A stretch of DNA of 64,000 nt from an uncultured Verrucomicrobia subdivision 3 bacterium. Lineage in GTDB: Bacteria > Verrucomicrobiota > Verrucomicrobiae > Limisphaerales > UBA11358. Below are positions 51,758-60,659 of the stretch, in pieces. Numbering within the stretch: position 1 is the stretch's first letter; each line of letters starts with the position of its first letter. The stretch covers positions 1 to 64,000 of the forward strand of contig CAINDH010000128.1 of NCBI GenBank assembly GCA_903847285.1. The letters run 5' to 3'. The position numbers and the translations under genes were made by a program. Below the pieces are notes generated by a model. That model saw only the letters and a list, made by a program, of their open reading frames with translations. It was not told the DNA's origin and searched no databases.

Positions 51758-54385
51758 ATGTCCGCCGCCGCCCCAGTCATTCCTGCTGAAAGCGATTTCA
51801 AATCTGAAGAGACAAATTTGAAATTGCCTGAGTTGCTTTCACCTGCTGGCGATTGGGAATGCGCCAAAGCCGCCGTGGAGAACGGTGCGGACGCCATCTA
51901 CTTCGGCCTCGACAAGTTTAACGCCCGGATGCGCGCGCATAATTTCACCGAGGCGGATTTGCCCAAGTTGATGGAATTTCTCCATCGCCGAGGCGTTCGC
52001 GGTTATGTCACTTTCAACACGCTTGTTTTTCAGAACGAGATAGCCGACGCGGAAAATTATTTGCGCGCGATCATCGCCGCCGGGGTGGATGCCGCCATCG
52101 TGCAGGACGTAGGCATCTGCCGGCTGATCCGTGAACTATCACCAAATTTTCCAATTCACGCCTCCACGCAGATGACCGTGACGAGTGCGGCGGGTGTGGA
52201 ATTTGCCCGCGACCTTGGCTGCAACCTCGCAGTGCTCGCGCGGGAATGTTCGATTGCGGAAATAGAAAAAATAAACTCTGCACAGCGATCCGCCTATCAA
52301 TTATCCACCAACAGCCTCCAACTACCCTTAGAGGTTTTCGTCCACGGTGCGCTTTGCGTCGCCTATTCCGGTCAATGTCTGACGAGCGAATCGCTTGGCG
52401 GCCGAAGCGCCAATCGCGGCGAGTGCGCACAAGCCTGCCGGATGCCCTACGATTTAATTTCCGACGGCGTGCAAGTTCCGCTGGGCGACAAAAGATATTT
52501 GTTAAGTCCACAAGATTTGGCTGGGTTGGAAGTTTTACCCGGCCTAGTTCGCGCCGGAGTGGCGTCACTGAAAATCGAAGGTCGACTCAAGGCGCCCGAA
52601 TATGTCGCGAGCATTACGCGCGTCTATCGTGCTGCACTCGATAGAATTGGCCATAGAGGCATAGAGAAACAGAGCGGCGAACAAATAAAAACCTCTGAGC
52701 CTCTGCGTCTCGGTGGTCAATCTGAAAAATATGAACTGGAGATGACCTTCTCTCGCGGTCTCTTCACGGGCTGGTTCGGCGGCAATGATAACCAGAAGCT
52801 TGTCCACGCCCGCTTTGGGAAAAAACGCGGCGTCTACCTCGGCGAAATAAAAAAAATCGTGCGTGACGGCGTCATCGTGAATCTCGCCGCGCCAGTGAAG
52901 CTGGGCGACGGAATTGTTTTCGACGCTGGCAAGCCGGACGAAAAAGAAGAGGGCGGACGCATCTATGAAATTCAGGAGCTGCGTTTCACCATTCCCGGCG
53001 AGAAGGTGACCGAGTTGCGTTTTGGCTACGGGAACATTGATTATAACCGCCTACGCATCGGCGACAAAATCTGGAAGACCAGCGACCCCGAGCTGGACAA
53101 ACAACTACGCCAGACTTTTGACGGCGACAAAATCCGTTACCAGCGCCCCATCGAAATTGAAGTCCATGGTCTAGCCGACAAGCCACTGACGCTCATCGCG
53201 CGCGATGAAGAAGGTCATATCGTCAAAGTAGAATCCACCATGCTGCTGGCTAAGGCAGAAAAAGTTCCGCTGACCGAAGAAAAATTGCGCGACCAGCTGG
53301 GGCGCCTCGGTGGCACGCCTTTCAGGCTTGGCGGGTTGAAAAATTTTCTGAGCGGCGAAGTGCTGGTGCCCGTCAGCGAATTAAATCGCCTGCGCCGAGA
53401 TGCCGTTGCCGGGTTGGAAAAACTCCGCGCGCAACCGAAGCGTTGGACGCTGAATGAATTCAGAAGTCAGAATTCAGAAGCCGGCCGCTCAAGCCGGCTA
53501 GCTTTGGCTGACCCGCAGCTCATCGTCCTTGTCCGAAACGTTGCCCAACTTGACGCCGCGTTGCAATGTGGCGTTGAAACAGTCTATTGCGAGTTTGAAG
53601 ACCCGAAAAAATACCGGGAGGCCGTGACAACCTTCTACACTGCGCGCGGCTGCTCGGTTCCATCCTCTATTCTCAATCCGCTATCTGCACCCGGCATTTT
53701 CTTGGCTCCGCCACGCATTTTCAAGATGGGCGAAGATTGGATTTTGAATCTCGTCAAATCCGCCAACGCCGACGGCATCCTTGTTCGTAACTACGAGCAT
53801 CTGAAGTTTTTTGCCGACACGCGGCGAGTCGGAGATTTTTCGCTCAACGTGGCGAACCGCATCACGGCGGACTACTTCAAAAATCGTTTCTGCCTCGAAC
53901 GCGTCACCGCCAGCTATGACCTGAATGTTTTGCAACTCGACGCGCTGTTGCAATCGTCGCCGCCGGAATGGTTCGAGGTAACGATTCACCAGCACATGCC
54001 GATGTTTCACATGGAGCACTGTGTGTTCTGCGCGTTTCTTTCCAAGGGTAAGGATTACCACGACTGCGGCCGCCCCTGCGATAAGCATGAGGTGAGATTG
54101 CGCGACCGCACCGGCGCGGAACATCCGCTCAAGGCCGACGCCGGCTGCCGCAACACCGTTTTCAATTCGCAAGCGCAGACCGGCGCGGAGTTCGTGGAAC
54201 GGCTGCTTACACTCGGCGTCAAAAATTTCCGCGTGGAATTTCTGAATGAATCTCCTGATGAAGTTGTTCGCACCATCACCAAATACCGGCAGCTTCTGCG
54301 CGGTGAAATTTCCGGGACGACGCTGTGGCGTGAACTAAAACTTTTCAACCAACTCGGCGTCACGCGCGGCCAGATGGCTGGGTGA
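51758..54385 (+). CDS. U32 family peptidase (RlhA/YhbU-like, with DUF3656-type region)
   Basis: The 875-residue protein opens with KLPELLSPAGDWECAKAAVE and the U32 core GADAIYFGLDKFNARMRAHN. The family signature region EVFVHGALCVAYSGQCLTS, then NRGECAQACRMPY, has the Cys residues seen in iron-sulfur U32 proteins. A C-terminal Cys set is in HMEHCVFCAFLSKGKDYHDC and GRPCDKHE. U32 proteins act in rRNA or tRNA hydroxylation or, less surely, proteolysis. Up to four loops (residues ~170-190, ~297-325, ~568-582, ~632-645) look inserted, and at least two are coded by repeat-like DNA. The frame stays open through all. Confidence 0.9.
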   Translation: MSAAAPVIPAESDFKSEETNLKLPELLSPAGDWECAKAAVENGADAIYFGLDKFNARMRAHNFTEADLPKLMEFLHRRGVRGYVTFNTLVFQNEIADAENYLRAIIAAGVDAAIVQDVGICRLIRELSPNFPIHASTQMTVTSAAGVEFARDLGCNLAVLARECSIAEIEKINSAQRSAYQLSTNSLQLPLEVFVHGALCVAYSGQCLTSESLGGRSANRGECAQACRMPYDLISDGVQVPLGDKRYLLSPQDLAGLEVLPGLVRAGVASLKIEGRLKAPEYVASITRVYRAALDRIGHRGIEKQSGEQIKTSEPLRLGGQSEKYELEMTFSRGLFTGWFGGNDNQKLVHARFGKKRGVYLGEIKKIVRDGVIVNLAAPVKLGDGIVFDAGKPDEKEEGGRIYEIQELRFTIPGEKVTELRFGYGNIDYNRLRIGDKIWKTSDPELDKQLRQTFDGDKIRYQRPIEIEVHGLADKPLTLIARDEEGHIVKVESTMLLAKAEKVPLTEEKLRDQLGRLGGTPFRLGGLKNFLSGEVLVPVSELNRLRRDAVAGLEKLRAQPKRWTLNEFRSQNSEAGRSSRLALADPQLIVLVRNVAQLDAALQCGVETVYCEFEDPKKYREAVTTFYTARGCSVPSSILNPLSAPGIFLAPPRIFKMGEDWILNLVKSANADGILVRNYEHLKFFADTRRVGDFSLNVANRITADYFKNRFCLERVTASYDLNVLQLDALLQSSPPEWFEVTIHQHMPMFHMEHCVFCAFLSKGKDYHDCGRPCDKHEVRLRDRTGAEHPLKADAGCRNTVFNSQAQTGAEFVERLLTLGVKNFRVEFLNESPDEVVRTITKYRQLLRGEISGTTLWRELKLFNQLGVTRGQMAG
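52651..52725 (+). repeat. Repeat-like insert inside the U32 peptidase gene (1)
   Basis: CATAGAGGCATAGAGAAACAGAG, interrupted, and CCTCTGAGCCTCTGCGTCTC GGTGG face each other like the familiar CACAGAG...CTCTGTG repeat pairs. It is read in frame as a hydrophilic loop of about 25 residues (GIEKQSGEQIKTSEPLRLGG) just before the conserved YELEMTFSRGLF. Confidence 0.55.
53460..53505 (+). repeat. Repeat-like insert inside the U32 peptidase gene (2)
   Basis: TCAGAAGTCAGAATTCAGAAG resembles the insert at 15633 in the phosphohexomutase gene and continues into AGCCGGC-N7-GCCGGCT, a perfect 7-bp hairpin. It is read in frame as RSQNSEAGRSSRLA. Confidence 0.55.
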
Positions 54386-54397
54386 CTTTACGCGCGG

Positions 54398-56524
54398 CTA
54401 GACAATCTCCACCGGACACTTCGGCAGCGCATCCAGAAACGCCTGGCCGTATTGCTTCGTCAAAATGCGGTTGTCCAAAACCACCACGATGCCAGTGTCC
54501 GTCTTCGTGCGGATCAATCGACCAACGCCCTGGCGAAATTTCAAAATCGCTTCCGGCAAGGAAAATTCGCCGAAGGAATTTCCGTCGCGCGCTTCAATCG
54601 CCTCAATACGCGCCTCGATCAGCGGATGATCTGGCACTGCAAATGGCAGCCGTGTGATGATGACGTTGCTTAATGCTTCGCCCGGCACATCCACGCCCTG
54701 CCAAAAACTGTCCGTGCCGAAGAGCACTGAGTCCACATCCGTCTTGAACTGTTCGAGCATCGTCGAGCGTGGTGTGCCCGTGCCTTGCACAATTAATTCC
54801 AAGCCGAGATTGGTAAAGAATGGCTGCATCCGGTCGGCGACTTCCTGCATTAACTTGTAGCTGGTGAACAACACGAACGCTTTGCCGTGCGTCTGTTTAA
54901 TGAAATGTTCCACCCAATGAATCAGCGCGTCGGCATAACCAGCCTCGCGGGGATCAGGCATTTTTTTTACGGTGAACAATTTCATCTGCCGCTCGTAATC
55001 GAACGGCGTGCCGACTTGCAACTGCGTGGCGGATTCGCAGCCGACGCGGCGGGCGAAGTAATTCAGGCCACTTTGCTTCGCGATGGATTTTGTTCTGGAA
55101 TTCGGGTTTTCAGATTTGAGATTGACGGAGGTCGCTAGCGTTGCACTAGTCATAATGACGCTCGTGTCGCTCTCAAACAAGCGACGGCGCAGATACTCGG
55201 CCACATCCACCGGCGCGGCGTTGAGCGACAGATTACGTTGTGATTTGCCGCCGCGTTCCACCCAGTAAACATGGTCGTCTGCCTGCTGGCTCAAAAACTC
55301 GGCTACCTCAATTTTTAATTCGCCCAGCCGCCGGTTGCACTCCACGAGTTCCTGGCCGATTTCCTTGTCTTCACTCGTCTTCACCAGTTCGCTCACGGCT
55401 TCGCGCAGGCGCTGGATGGGCAACGTTACGTTGTCGTTCACTAGTTCCGCGCGCCGGATGCGCAACTCTTTCCATTCACGCTTGGTGGCGCGAGACTCCG
55501 TCGAGCCGAAGCTTTTTTTCGGGGTCGTTGTTTGAATTTCTTCGCAAGCCTTTTCAACGTTCTCAAAAAATTTGTCCGACTCGCTCAAGATTTCCGCGAC
55601 GAGTTTCACCGCATTGCCCTGACGTAGCGTGGCCAGCAGACCTTTTTCTGTGCGCGGATTCCACAGCCGGTTCAGCGAATAGCGAACCTGTCCGCTCGAT
55701 ACGCTCAAGCCGATGTGCCGCGACGCGACACTTTCCATCGTGTGCGCCTCATCAAAAATGATGAAGTCATTTTTGAAAAGAATGCCGCCCTCCATTTCCT
55801 CATCAACGCCGCCGAGCAGCGTAAAAAAAAGCGTGTGATTCAGAATCACCACGTCCGCCGACAAAATCCGATTCCGCACGCGTTGGAAAAAACAGGCCTC
55901 ATGGTCACGTGCGAAATCAGATTGATGCCCGCACGTTTTCGGAGAACAGAGTCCGCGCTCGGAGCAGACTTGCGCCCAGACCTTCTGGTCCGGCTCAATG
56001 GAGAAGTCTGACAAGCTGCCGTCCTTGGTCGTCTTGGACCATTCGTAGATGCGTTGTAATTCCTCAGCCTCGGACGACGTGAATAAATTCCCGGACTGCT
56101 GCATCGCCTTTTGCAGGCGGCGTGTGCAGAGATAATTTGCGCGGCCTTTGAGCATGGCATAGCTGAACTTCACCTGCTCCGATAACGAACCGAGCACGCC
56201 CGTGAGCATGGGCAGATCTTTTTCCGTGAGCTGTTCCTGGAGATTGATGGTGTGCGTGGAGATGATGGCTTTCTTTTTCTGCGCCACGGCGAACAGGATA
56301 GAGGGAATCAGATACGCCAGAGATTTGCCGACGCCCGTGCCTGCTTCGACGGCAAGATGTTCGCGGTTTTGCAACGCCTGCGCCACGGCCATAGCCATTT
56401 CCTGCTGCTGCGGGCGGAACTCAAAATTGCTCGCCTTGGAAAGAACGCCCGTCGGCGAAAAGATTTCTTCGACTTGAGATACCAAATCGCTGCCACTCGG
56501 TTGAACTTCGGAAAGTGAAATCAT
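54398..56524 (-). CDS. DinG-like (XPD/Rad3 family) ATP-dependent DNA helicase
   Basis: The 708-residue protein has the SF2 iron-sulfur helicase layout. The Q-motif region is FRPQQQEMA and Walker A is EAGTGVGKSLAYLIP. An Fe-S Cys cluster follows (NYLCTRRL, VCSERGLCSPKTCG, ACFFQR). The DEAH box is FIIFDEAHTM, motif III TSATL and motif VI KFRQGVGRLIRT. DinG enzymes unwind D-loops, R-loops and forked DNA. After TSATLATS a ~15-residue stretch (LKSENPNSRTKSIAK) is coded by AT-richer, repeat-like DNA at about 55085-55130 and looks inserted. It converges on the U32 gene with a 12-bp gap. Confidence 0.92.
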   Translation of the reverse strand: MISLSEVQPSGSDLVSQVEEIFSPTGVLSKASNFEFRPQQQEMAMAVAQALQNREHLAVEAGTGVGKSLAYLIPSILFAVAQKKKAIISTHTINLQEQLTEKDLPMLTGVLGSLSEQVKFSYAMLKGRANYLCTRRLQKAMQQSGNLFTSSEAEELQRIYEWSKTTKDGSLSDFSIEPDQKVWAQVCSERGLCSPKTCGHQSDFARDHEACFFQRVRNRILSADVVILNHTLFFTLLGGVDEEMEGGILFKNDFIIFDEAHTMESVASRHIGLSVSSGQVRYSLNRLWNPRTEKGLLATLRQGNAVKLVAEILSESDKFFENVEKACEEIQTTTPKKSFGSTESRATKREWKELRIRRAELVNDNVTLPIQRLREAVSELVKTSEDKEIGQELVECNRRLGELKIEVAEFLSQQADDHVYWVERGGKSQRNLSLNAAPVDVAEYLRRRLFESDTSVIMTSATLATSVNLKSENPNSRTKSIAKQSGLNYFARRVGCESATQLQVGTPFDYERQMKLFTVKKMPDPREAGYADALIHWVEHFIKQTHGKAFVLFTSYKLMQEVADRMQPFFTNLGLELIVQGTGTPRSTMLEQFKTDVDSVLFGTDSFWQGVDVPGEALSNVIITRLPFAVPDHPLIEARIEAIEARDGNSFGEFSLPEAILKFRQGVGRLIRTKTDTGIVVVLDNRILTKQYGQAFLDALPKCPVEIV

Positions 56525-56696
56525 TTACTCAAGGACGCGGCGGCGTTGCTGGCGGCTGGCTTATTTTCCGTGCTGGTTTTGACACGGCCAGAGACTAGGC
56601 CAAAGCTCGCCAACGGAAAACTCATTTTGCCGAAATACCTGTGGAACTTGATCGCTGGTTTTGATAAAACGATGCAAATCAGTCAAGGGCATCGCT

Positions 56697-59600
56697 ATGA
56701 AATCCACAAAAATTTCTTTCAAACGCGGCGCGTTTTTTCTTCTGGCCGCCATGTTCACCACCGGGCTGTCGGCGGCGGTGGTCACCAACGGTTGGGACGG
56801 TGGCGCGACCACCGGCTTCTGGACGAACTCGCTGAACTGGAGCAACAACGTTGCGCCGGCCAACGGCTCCGCTCTGTTTTTCCCCGCCGGCAAGCCGCGC
56901 CTGACCAGCACCAACAACGCCGCCGCGCCGAATGCGTTCACACTGTTTTCATTCGGCGGCTCGAACTATGTCTTCTACGCATCGGCGGGGTTCACCATCA
57001 CAAACGGCATTTACAATTATCCAGTCAGCGGAACAAACAGCTTGAACGCACCGCTGACTCTGGGTGGCACTACGGTATTGCTGGACGATAATAATTCCAA
57101 TGACGTGCTCATCGTGAACAGCAACGTGACGTTGAATGGCCATACGTTGCAAGCCTCGCCAAAAGGGACGGTGATTGTGAACGACGACATCACCGGCAGT
57201 GGTTCGGTGACGCTGACGGACGTGGGATCGCTCCTGCTAAACGGCAGCAACACATTCAGCACGCCGCTGACTTTGAGCAACGGCACGCTCGGCGGCACGG
57301 GCTTCGTTCCGGGCATCAACGGCACGGGCGGGCAGGTCAATCCGGCGGGCATTGGCAAGCGCGGAACGCTGCATTGCAACGGCGACTTGAAGTTGAACGG
57401 CGCGGACGTGTCGCTGGATTACAGCTCGGGGGTTGATCAAATCCAAGTCAGCGGCAATGTGACGCTGACCAACAGTTCACTCCTCTTCAATCAGATCACT
57501 CCGTTCAATGGCACTGTTGTGATTATCCAAAACAATGGAACCAATCCCGTGGGCGGCACATTTCTCGGCCTGCCAGAAGGCGCGGTTTTCACCAACGATT
57601 CCAGCATCATACAAATCTCCTATCGGGCCAACACCCAAACCAATGACGTGCAGCTCACAGCTGTCGGTTACGTCAACTATGTGTGGGATGGTGGCGGCAC
57701 GGATAATTACTGGGACACCGCTACCAACTGGGCCGGCAATCAGGCGGCATTCTCTCGTGGCTACCTGACGTTTCCCGGCGGCGCGGCGCGGCTTAACAAC
57801 ACCAACCGGACCGGCAGCTTTGTGGCCGGGAGCATCCTGTTCACCGGCTCCAATTATGTGCTGACAACTTCGGTGACGCTGAGCGTTGACAATGGAATCA
57901 CCAATGCCATCAATGGCAAATCCAACACCATCGCCGGAAACGGAACTCTTTCCCTGCACACATCAGCCGTGAATCTCGTTACAACCAACGCGCAAGCCAC
58001 GCTGCAATTCGAGAGTGGCGCATTGAGTCTCAATAATAATTCCGCCGTCGTTTCTGGTGCGGGCAAAACCGTCATCAATTCCACGTTGAGCAGCGCCGGC
58101 GGCATCATCGCCAACGGCAGCGGCCCGCTTTATCTGAATGGCAACAGCGCGGTCGCCATCGCTCTGGCCGCGACCAACAGCTCGCAGGTCTTCCTCAACG
58201 GCACTTGGTCGGGAGCCACCGCCCTCGCACAGGTATATTCCGGCTCGACGCTGGGCGGCACTGGCGAAGTCGCCAACCTGACCGTTCACAGCGGCGGAAC
58301 TTTGGATCCGGGCACGGGCGGGCCGGGATTGTTTGCCGTGACGCCGGGTAATTTCATTTTGGAAAGTAATTCCATTTTCAGCGCCGACCTGAACGGCACC
58401 GCCGTCGGTGAAGCGGATCAGGTTTCTGTCTTCGGCAATCTTATCATCAGCAACGCGACCTTGAATTTGAATGAAGGTTTTGCCCCGTCACCCGGCGACG
58501 CCATCACGCTCATCCAGTTCCAAGGTGGCGGCACTGCGTCTGGAACCTTTGCTGGCCTGCCGCAAGGTGCGCTGTTCACCTTAGGCAGCGGCAGCATTTA
58601 TTACATTACCTATCAGGACGGTTCCGGCAGCGATGTGGCGATTCATTACGTCACCGCCGTGTCCACCGGTGTGACGCGGCAGTGGTCTGGCGCGGTGAAC
58701 GGCTACTGGAGCAACGGCGGCAACTGGGTCGGCGGCATCGCGCCGCAGCCGGGCGACAGCCTGAATTTTCCGCCCGGACTGGCCGCCGCAAAAATGGTCA
58801 CCACGAATGATTTTACCACGCCGGCGCTGATCAACTACCTGACCGTCGGTGGCACGAGCTATTCCTTTTACGGCATGTCCAACGCCGCTGCCGTCTTGGC
58901 GGGCGGCATGGCGGTCACCAACGAAGTGGGCAGCACCTGCAATTTTTTCCTGCCGGTGCACCTGACCGCTTCCCAGACATTCACCGCCTCAAATTCATGT
59001 TACGTCTATTTCCAGACCAAAGCCCCGGTCAGCTTGCACTCCTCGGATTTGCTGTTGTCCGGTCTTGGAGATTTTTATTTTGTAGCCCCCGTCAGCCGTG
59101 ACAGTGGCGGAAGCGGAACCATCACCAAGAGCAGCGGTGGTTCCTTGAACTTTTATGGGGCAAACTCGTTCGGTAATTTGAACATCAACTCGGGATTCGC
59201 CTTCTATAGTGGCACCCACGTTGCAGGCTGTGTGTTAAATTTGCGCTCCAACTCTTTTCTGATTGTTGGGTCTGATTCTGTGGTGCCCGGCATCGCTGCC
59301 CAAAGCGGCACAATCAGTTCTCTAGCTTCGGCTGGGGTGAATGGCAATTTTACCTTGAGCAGTAACACAATTTTAACAACCGCCATCAATAGCGGCTGCC
59401 GCTTGTCTGTCACCGGCAGCGTGAATCTGGCCAGCGCAATGCTTTCCATCTTCAGTGCGTTTTCAGGCGCTCCCGGCACGATTTACACAAACATCCTAAA
59501 CGACGGCGCGGACGCAATCGTCGGCACGTTCACCAACCTGCCCGAAGGCAGCCTCCTCCAGTCGAATAACGTCCCGCTCCGCATCAGCTACATCGGCGGC

Positions 59601-59849
59601 AGCGGCAACGACCTCACCTTCACCGTCCTCGCCAAACCTAGTTTCACCAACGCAACTGTCTTGAACAACAAGCGCATCCAACTCGCTGGCACGGGCGCGT
59701 CTAACCAGCCTATCATCATCCAAGCCTCCACGAATCTGAGCCAGTGGCTCGACCTCACCACCAACAGCGTCACCGGCGGCGTCTTTTCCTTCACGGACAG
59801 CAACGCGCCCAGCTTCACCCGCCGTTTCTATCGCGCCAAGTTCCAGTGA
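56697..59849 (+). CDS. Large exported beta-strand protein with three WxGG modules and terminal W-module
   Basis: From ATG 56697 the 1050-residue protein has a signal peptide (MKSTKISFKRGAFFLLAAMF...LSAA). It contains three ~300-residue modules, each opening with a Trp-rich pattern: NGWDGGATTGFWTNSLNWSN, then YVWDGGGTDNYWDTATNW, then RQWSGAVNGYWSNGGNW. Each continues with beta-helix-like repeats and an ending such as GTFLGLPEGAVFTNDSS or GTFAGLPQGALFTLGSG. The final ~60 residues are the W-module (IIIQASTNLSQWLDL ... RRFYRAKFQ). It is related in design to the 1580-residue protein at 5082. Probably surface-exposed. Confidence 0.88.
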   Translation: MKSTKISFKRGAFFLLAAMFTTGLSAAVVTNGWDGGATTGFWTNSLNWSNNVAPANGSALFFPAGKPRLTSTNNAAAPNAFTLFSFGGSNYVFYASAGFTITNGIYNYPVSGTNSLNAPLTLGGTTVLLDDNNSNDVLIVNSNVTLNGHTLQASPKGTVIVNDDITGSGSVTLTDVGSLLLNGSNTFSTPLTLSNGTLGGTGFVPGINGTGGQVNPAGIGKRGTLHCNGDLKLNGADVSLDYSSGVDQIQVSGNVTLTNSSLLFNQITPFNGTVVIIQNNGTNPVGGTFLGLPEGAVFTNDSSIIQISYRANTQTNDVQLTAVGYVNYVWDGGGTDNYWDTATNWAGNQAAFSRGYLTFPGGAARLNNTNRTGSFVAGSILFTGSNYVLTTSVTLSVDNGITNAINGKSNTIAGNGTLSLHTSAVNLVTTNAQATLQFESGALSLNNNSAVVSGAGKTVINSTLSSAGGIIANGSGPLYLNGNSAVAIALAATNSSQVFLNGTWSGATALAQVYSGSTLGGTGEVANLTVHSGGTLDPGTGGPGLFAVTPGNFILESNSIFSADLNGTAVGEADQVSVFGNLIISNATLNLNEGFAPSPGDAITLIQFQGGGTASGTFAGLPQGALFTLGSGSIYYITYQDGSGSDVAIHYVTAVSTGVTRQWSGAVNGYWSNGGNWVGGIAPQPGDSLNFPPGLAAAKMVTTNDFTTPALINYLTVGGTSYSFYGMSNAAAVLAGGMAVTNEVGSTCNFFLPVHLTASQTFTASNSCYVYFQTKAPVSLHSSDLLLSGLGDFYFVAPVSRDSGGSGTITKSSGGSLNFYGANSFGNLNINSGFAFYSGTHVAGCVLNLRSNSFLIVGSDSVVPGIAAQSGTISSLASAGVNGNFTLSSNTILTTAINSGCRLSVTGSVNLASAMLSIFSAFSGAPGTIYTNILNDGADAIVGTFTNLPEGSLLQSNNVPLRISYIGGSGNDLTFTVLAKPSFTNATVLNNKRIQLAGTGASNQPIIIQASTNLSQWLDLTTNSVTGGVFSFTDSNAPSFTRRFYRAKFQ

Positions 59850-59920
59850 CCGCCTGAAGCGGTTGGGATGTGGAAAATTAAAGCCGCCAGACACAGCCAA
59901 ACGTCGCGGCCAATATGTAA

Positions 59921-59946
59921 TTGCCTGAATCGCAGGCAAGCGCTTT
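59921..59946 (+). terminator. Possible weak terminator before yajQ
   Basis: TTGCCTG-N5-CAGGCAA is a 7-bp hairpin followed by GCGCTTTT. It lies 72 bp after the beta-strand protein gene. The T-run is short, so termination is uncertain. Confidence 0.4.
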
Positions 59947-60015
59947 TCCCGGCGCCGACATTTTCCACCGCCCGCTTTCCGCTTTTCTTTTCCCGCCATT
60001 TTCATAATTTGCGCC

Positions 60016-60501
60016 ATGCCTTCATTCGACATTGTTTCGCAGGTCAACTCGATGGAAATCGAGAACGCCGTCAACCAGGCCAAAAAAGAGTTGGCCAACC
60101 GCTTCGACTTCAAGGGGAGCAAATGGGAAATCATTCTCGAGAAAACTGAAATTAAACTTACCGCCGACAACGAGTTCAAAGTCGCTACGCTGAACGAGAT
60201 TGTCATCGGCAAACTCGCCAAGCGCGGCATCTCCATGAAAAGTGTGGAGCAGTGCGACCCCGATGTCTCGCCGCTGGGGCACGCGCGCCAGAGTATCAAA
60301 ATCAAGAATGGCATCGAGAGTTCCGTCGCCAAGGAGATCGCCAGCTACATCCGCGAAAGCAAGCTCAAGGTCACGACGCAAATCCAGGGCGACGAAGTGC
60401 GCGTGCAAGGTAAGAGCCGGGATGATTTGCAAGCGGTCATCGCCGCTGTGCGCGTGTATGAATTTTCCGTGGCCGTGCAGTTTGTGAATTTCCGGGATTG
60501 A
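60016..60501 (+). CDS. yajQ: YajQ family nucleotide-binding protein
   Basis: The 161-residue protein begins MPSFDIVSQVNSMEIENAVN and contains RFDFKGSKWEI, GKLAKRGISMKS and the C-terminal VRVQGKSRDDLQAVI, all typical of YajQ. Full length is conserved. Members bind c-di-GMP or tRNA/GTP in different bacteria; the role here is unknown. It appears monocistronic. Confidence 0.95.
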   Translation: MPSFDIVSQVNSMEIENAVNQAKKELANRFDFKGSKWEIILEKTEIKLTADNEFKVATLNEIVIGKLAKRGISMKSVEQCDPDVSPLGHARQSIKIKNGIESSVAKEIASYIRESKLKVTTQIQGDEVRVQGKSRDDLQAVIAAVRVYEFSVAVQFVNFRD

Positions 60502-60659
60502 GCAGCTTGGCGTGGCCGTTGGTGTGTGGACATTGGCGTTCTTCATGGGAGCCGTGAATTTGTAACGCGATTCGAATCATTGATCGCAGCGAACTGACTG
60601 CTGGTGAATCACCCGGTTGGCAAACGAATATCAGTCGCAGCACCGTGGCGGCTACCGAT

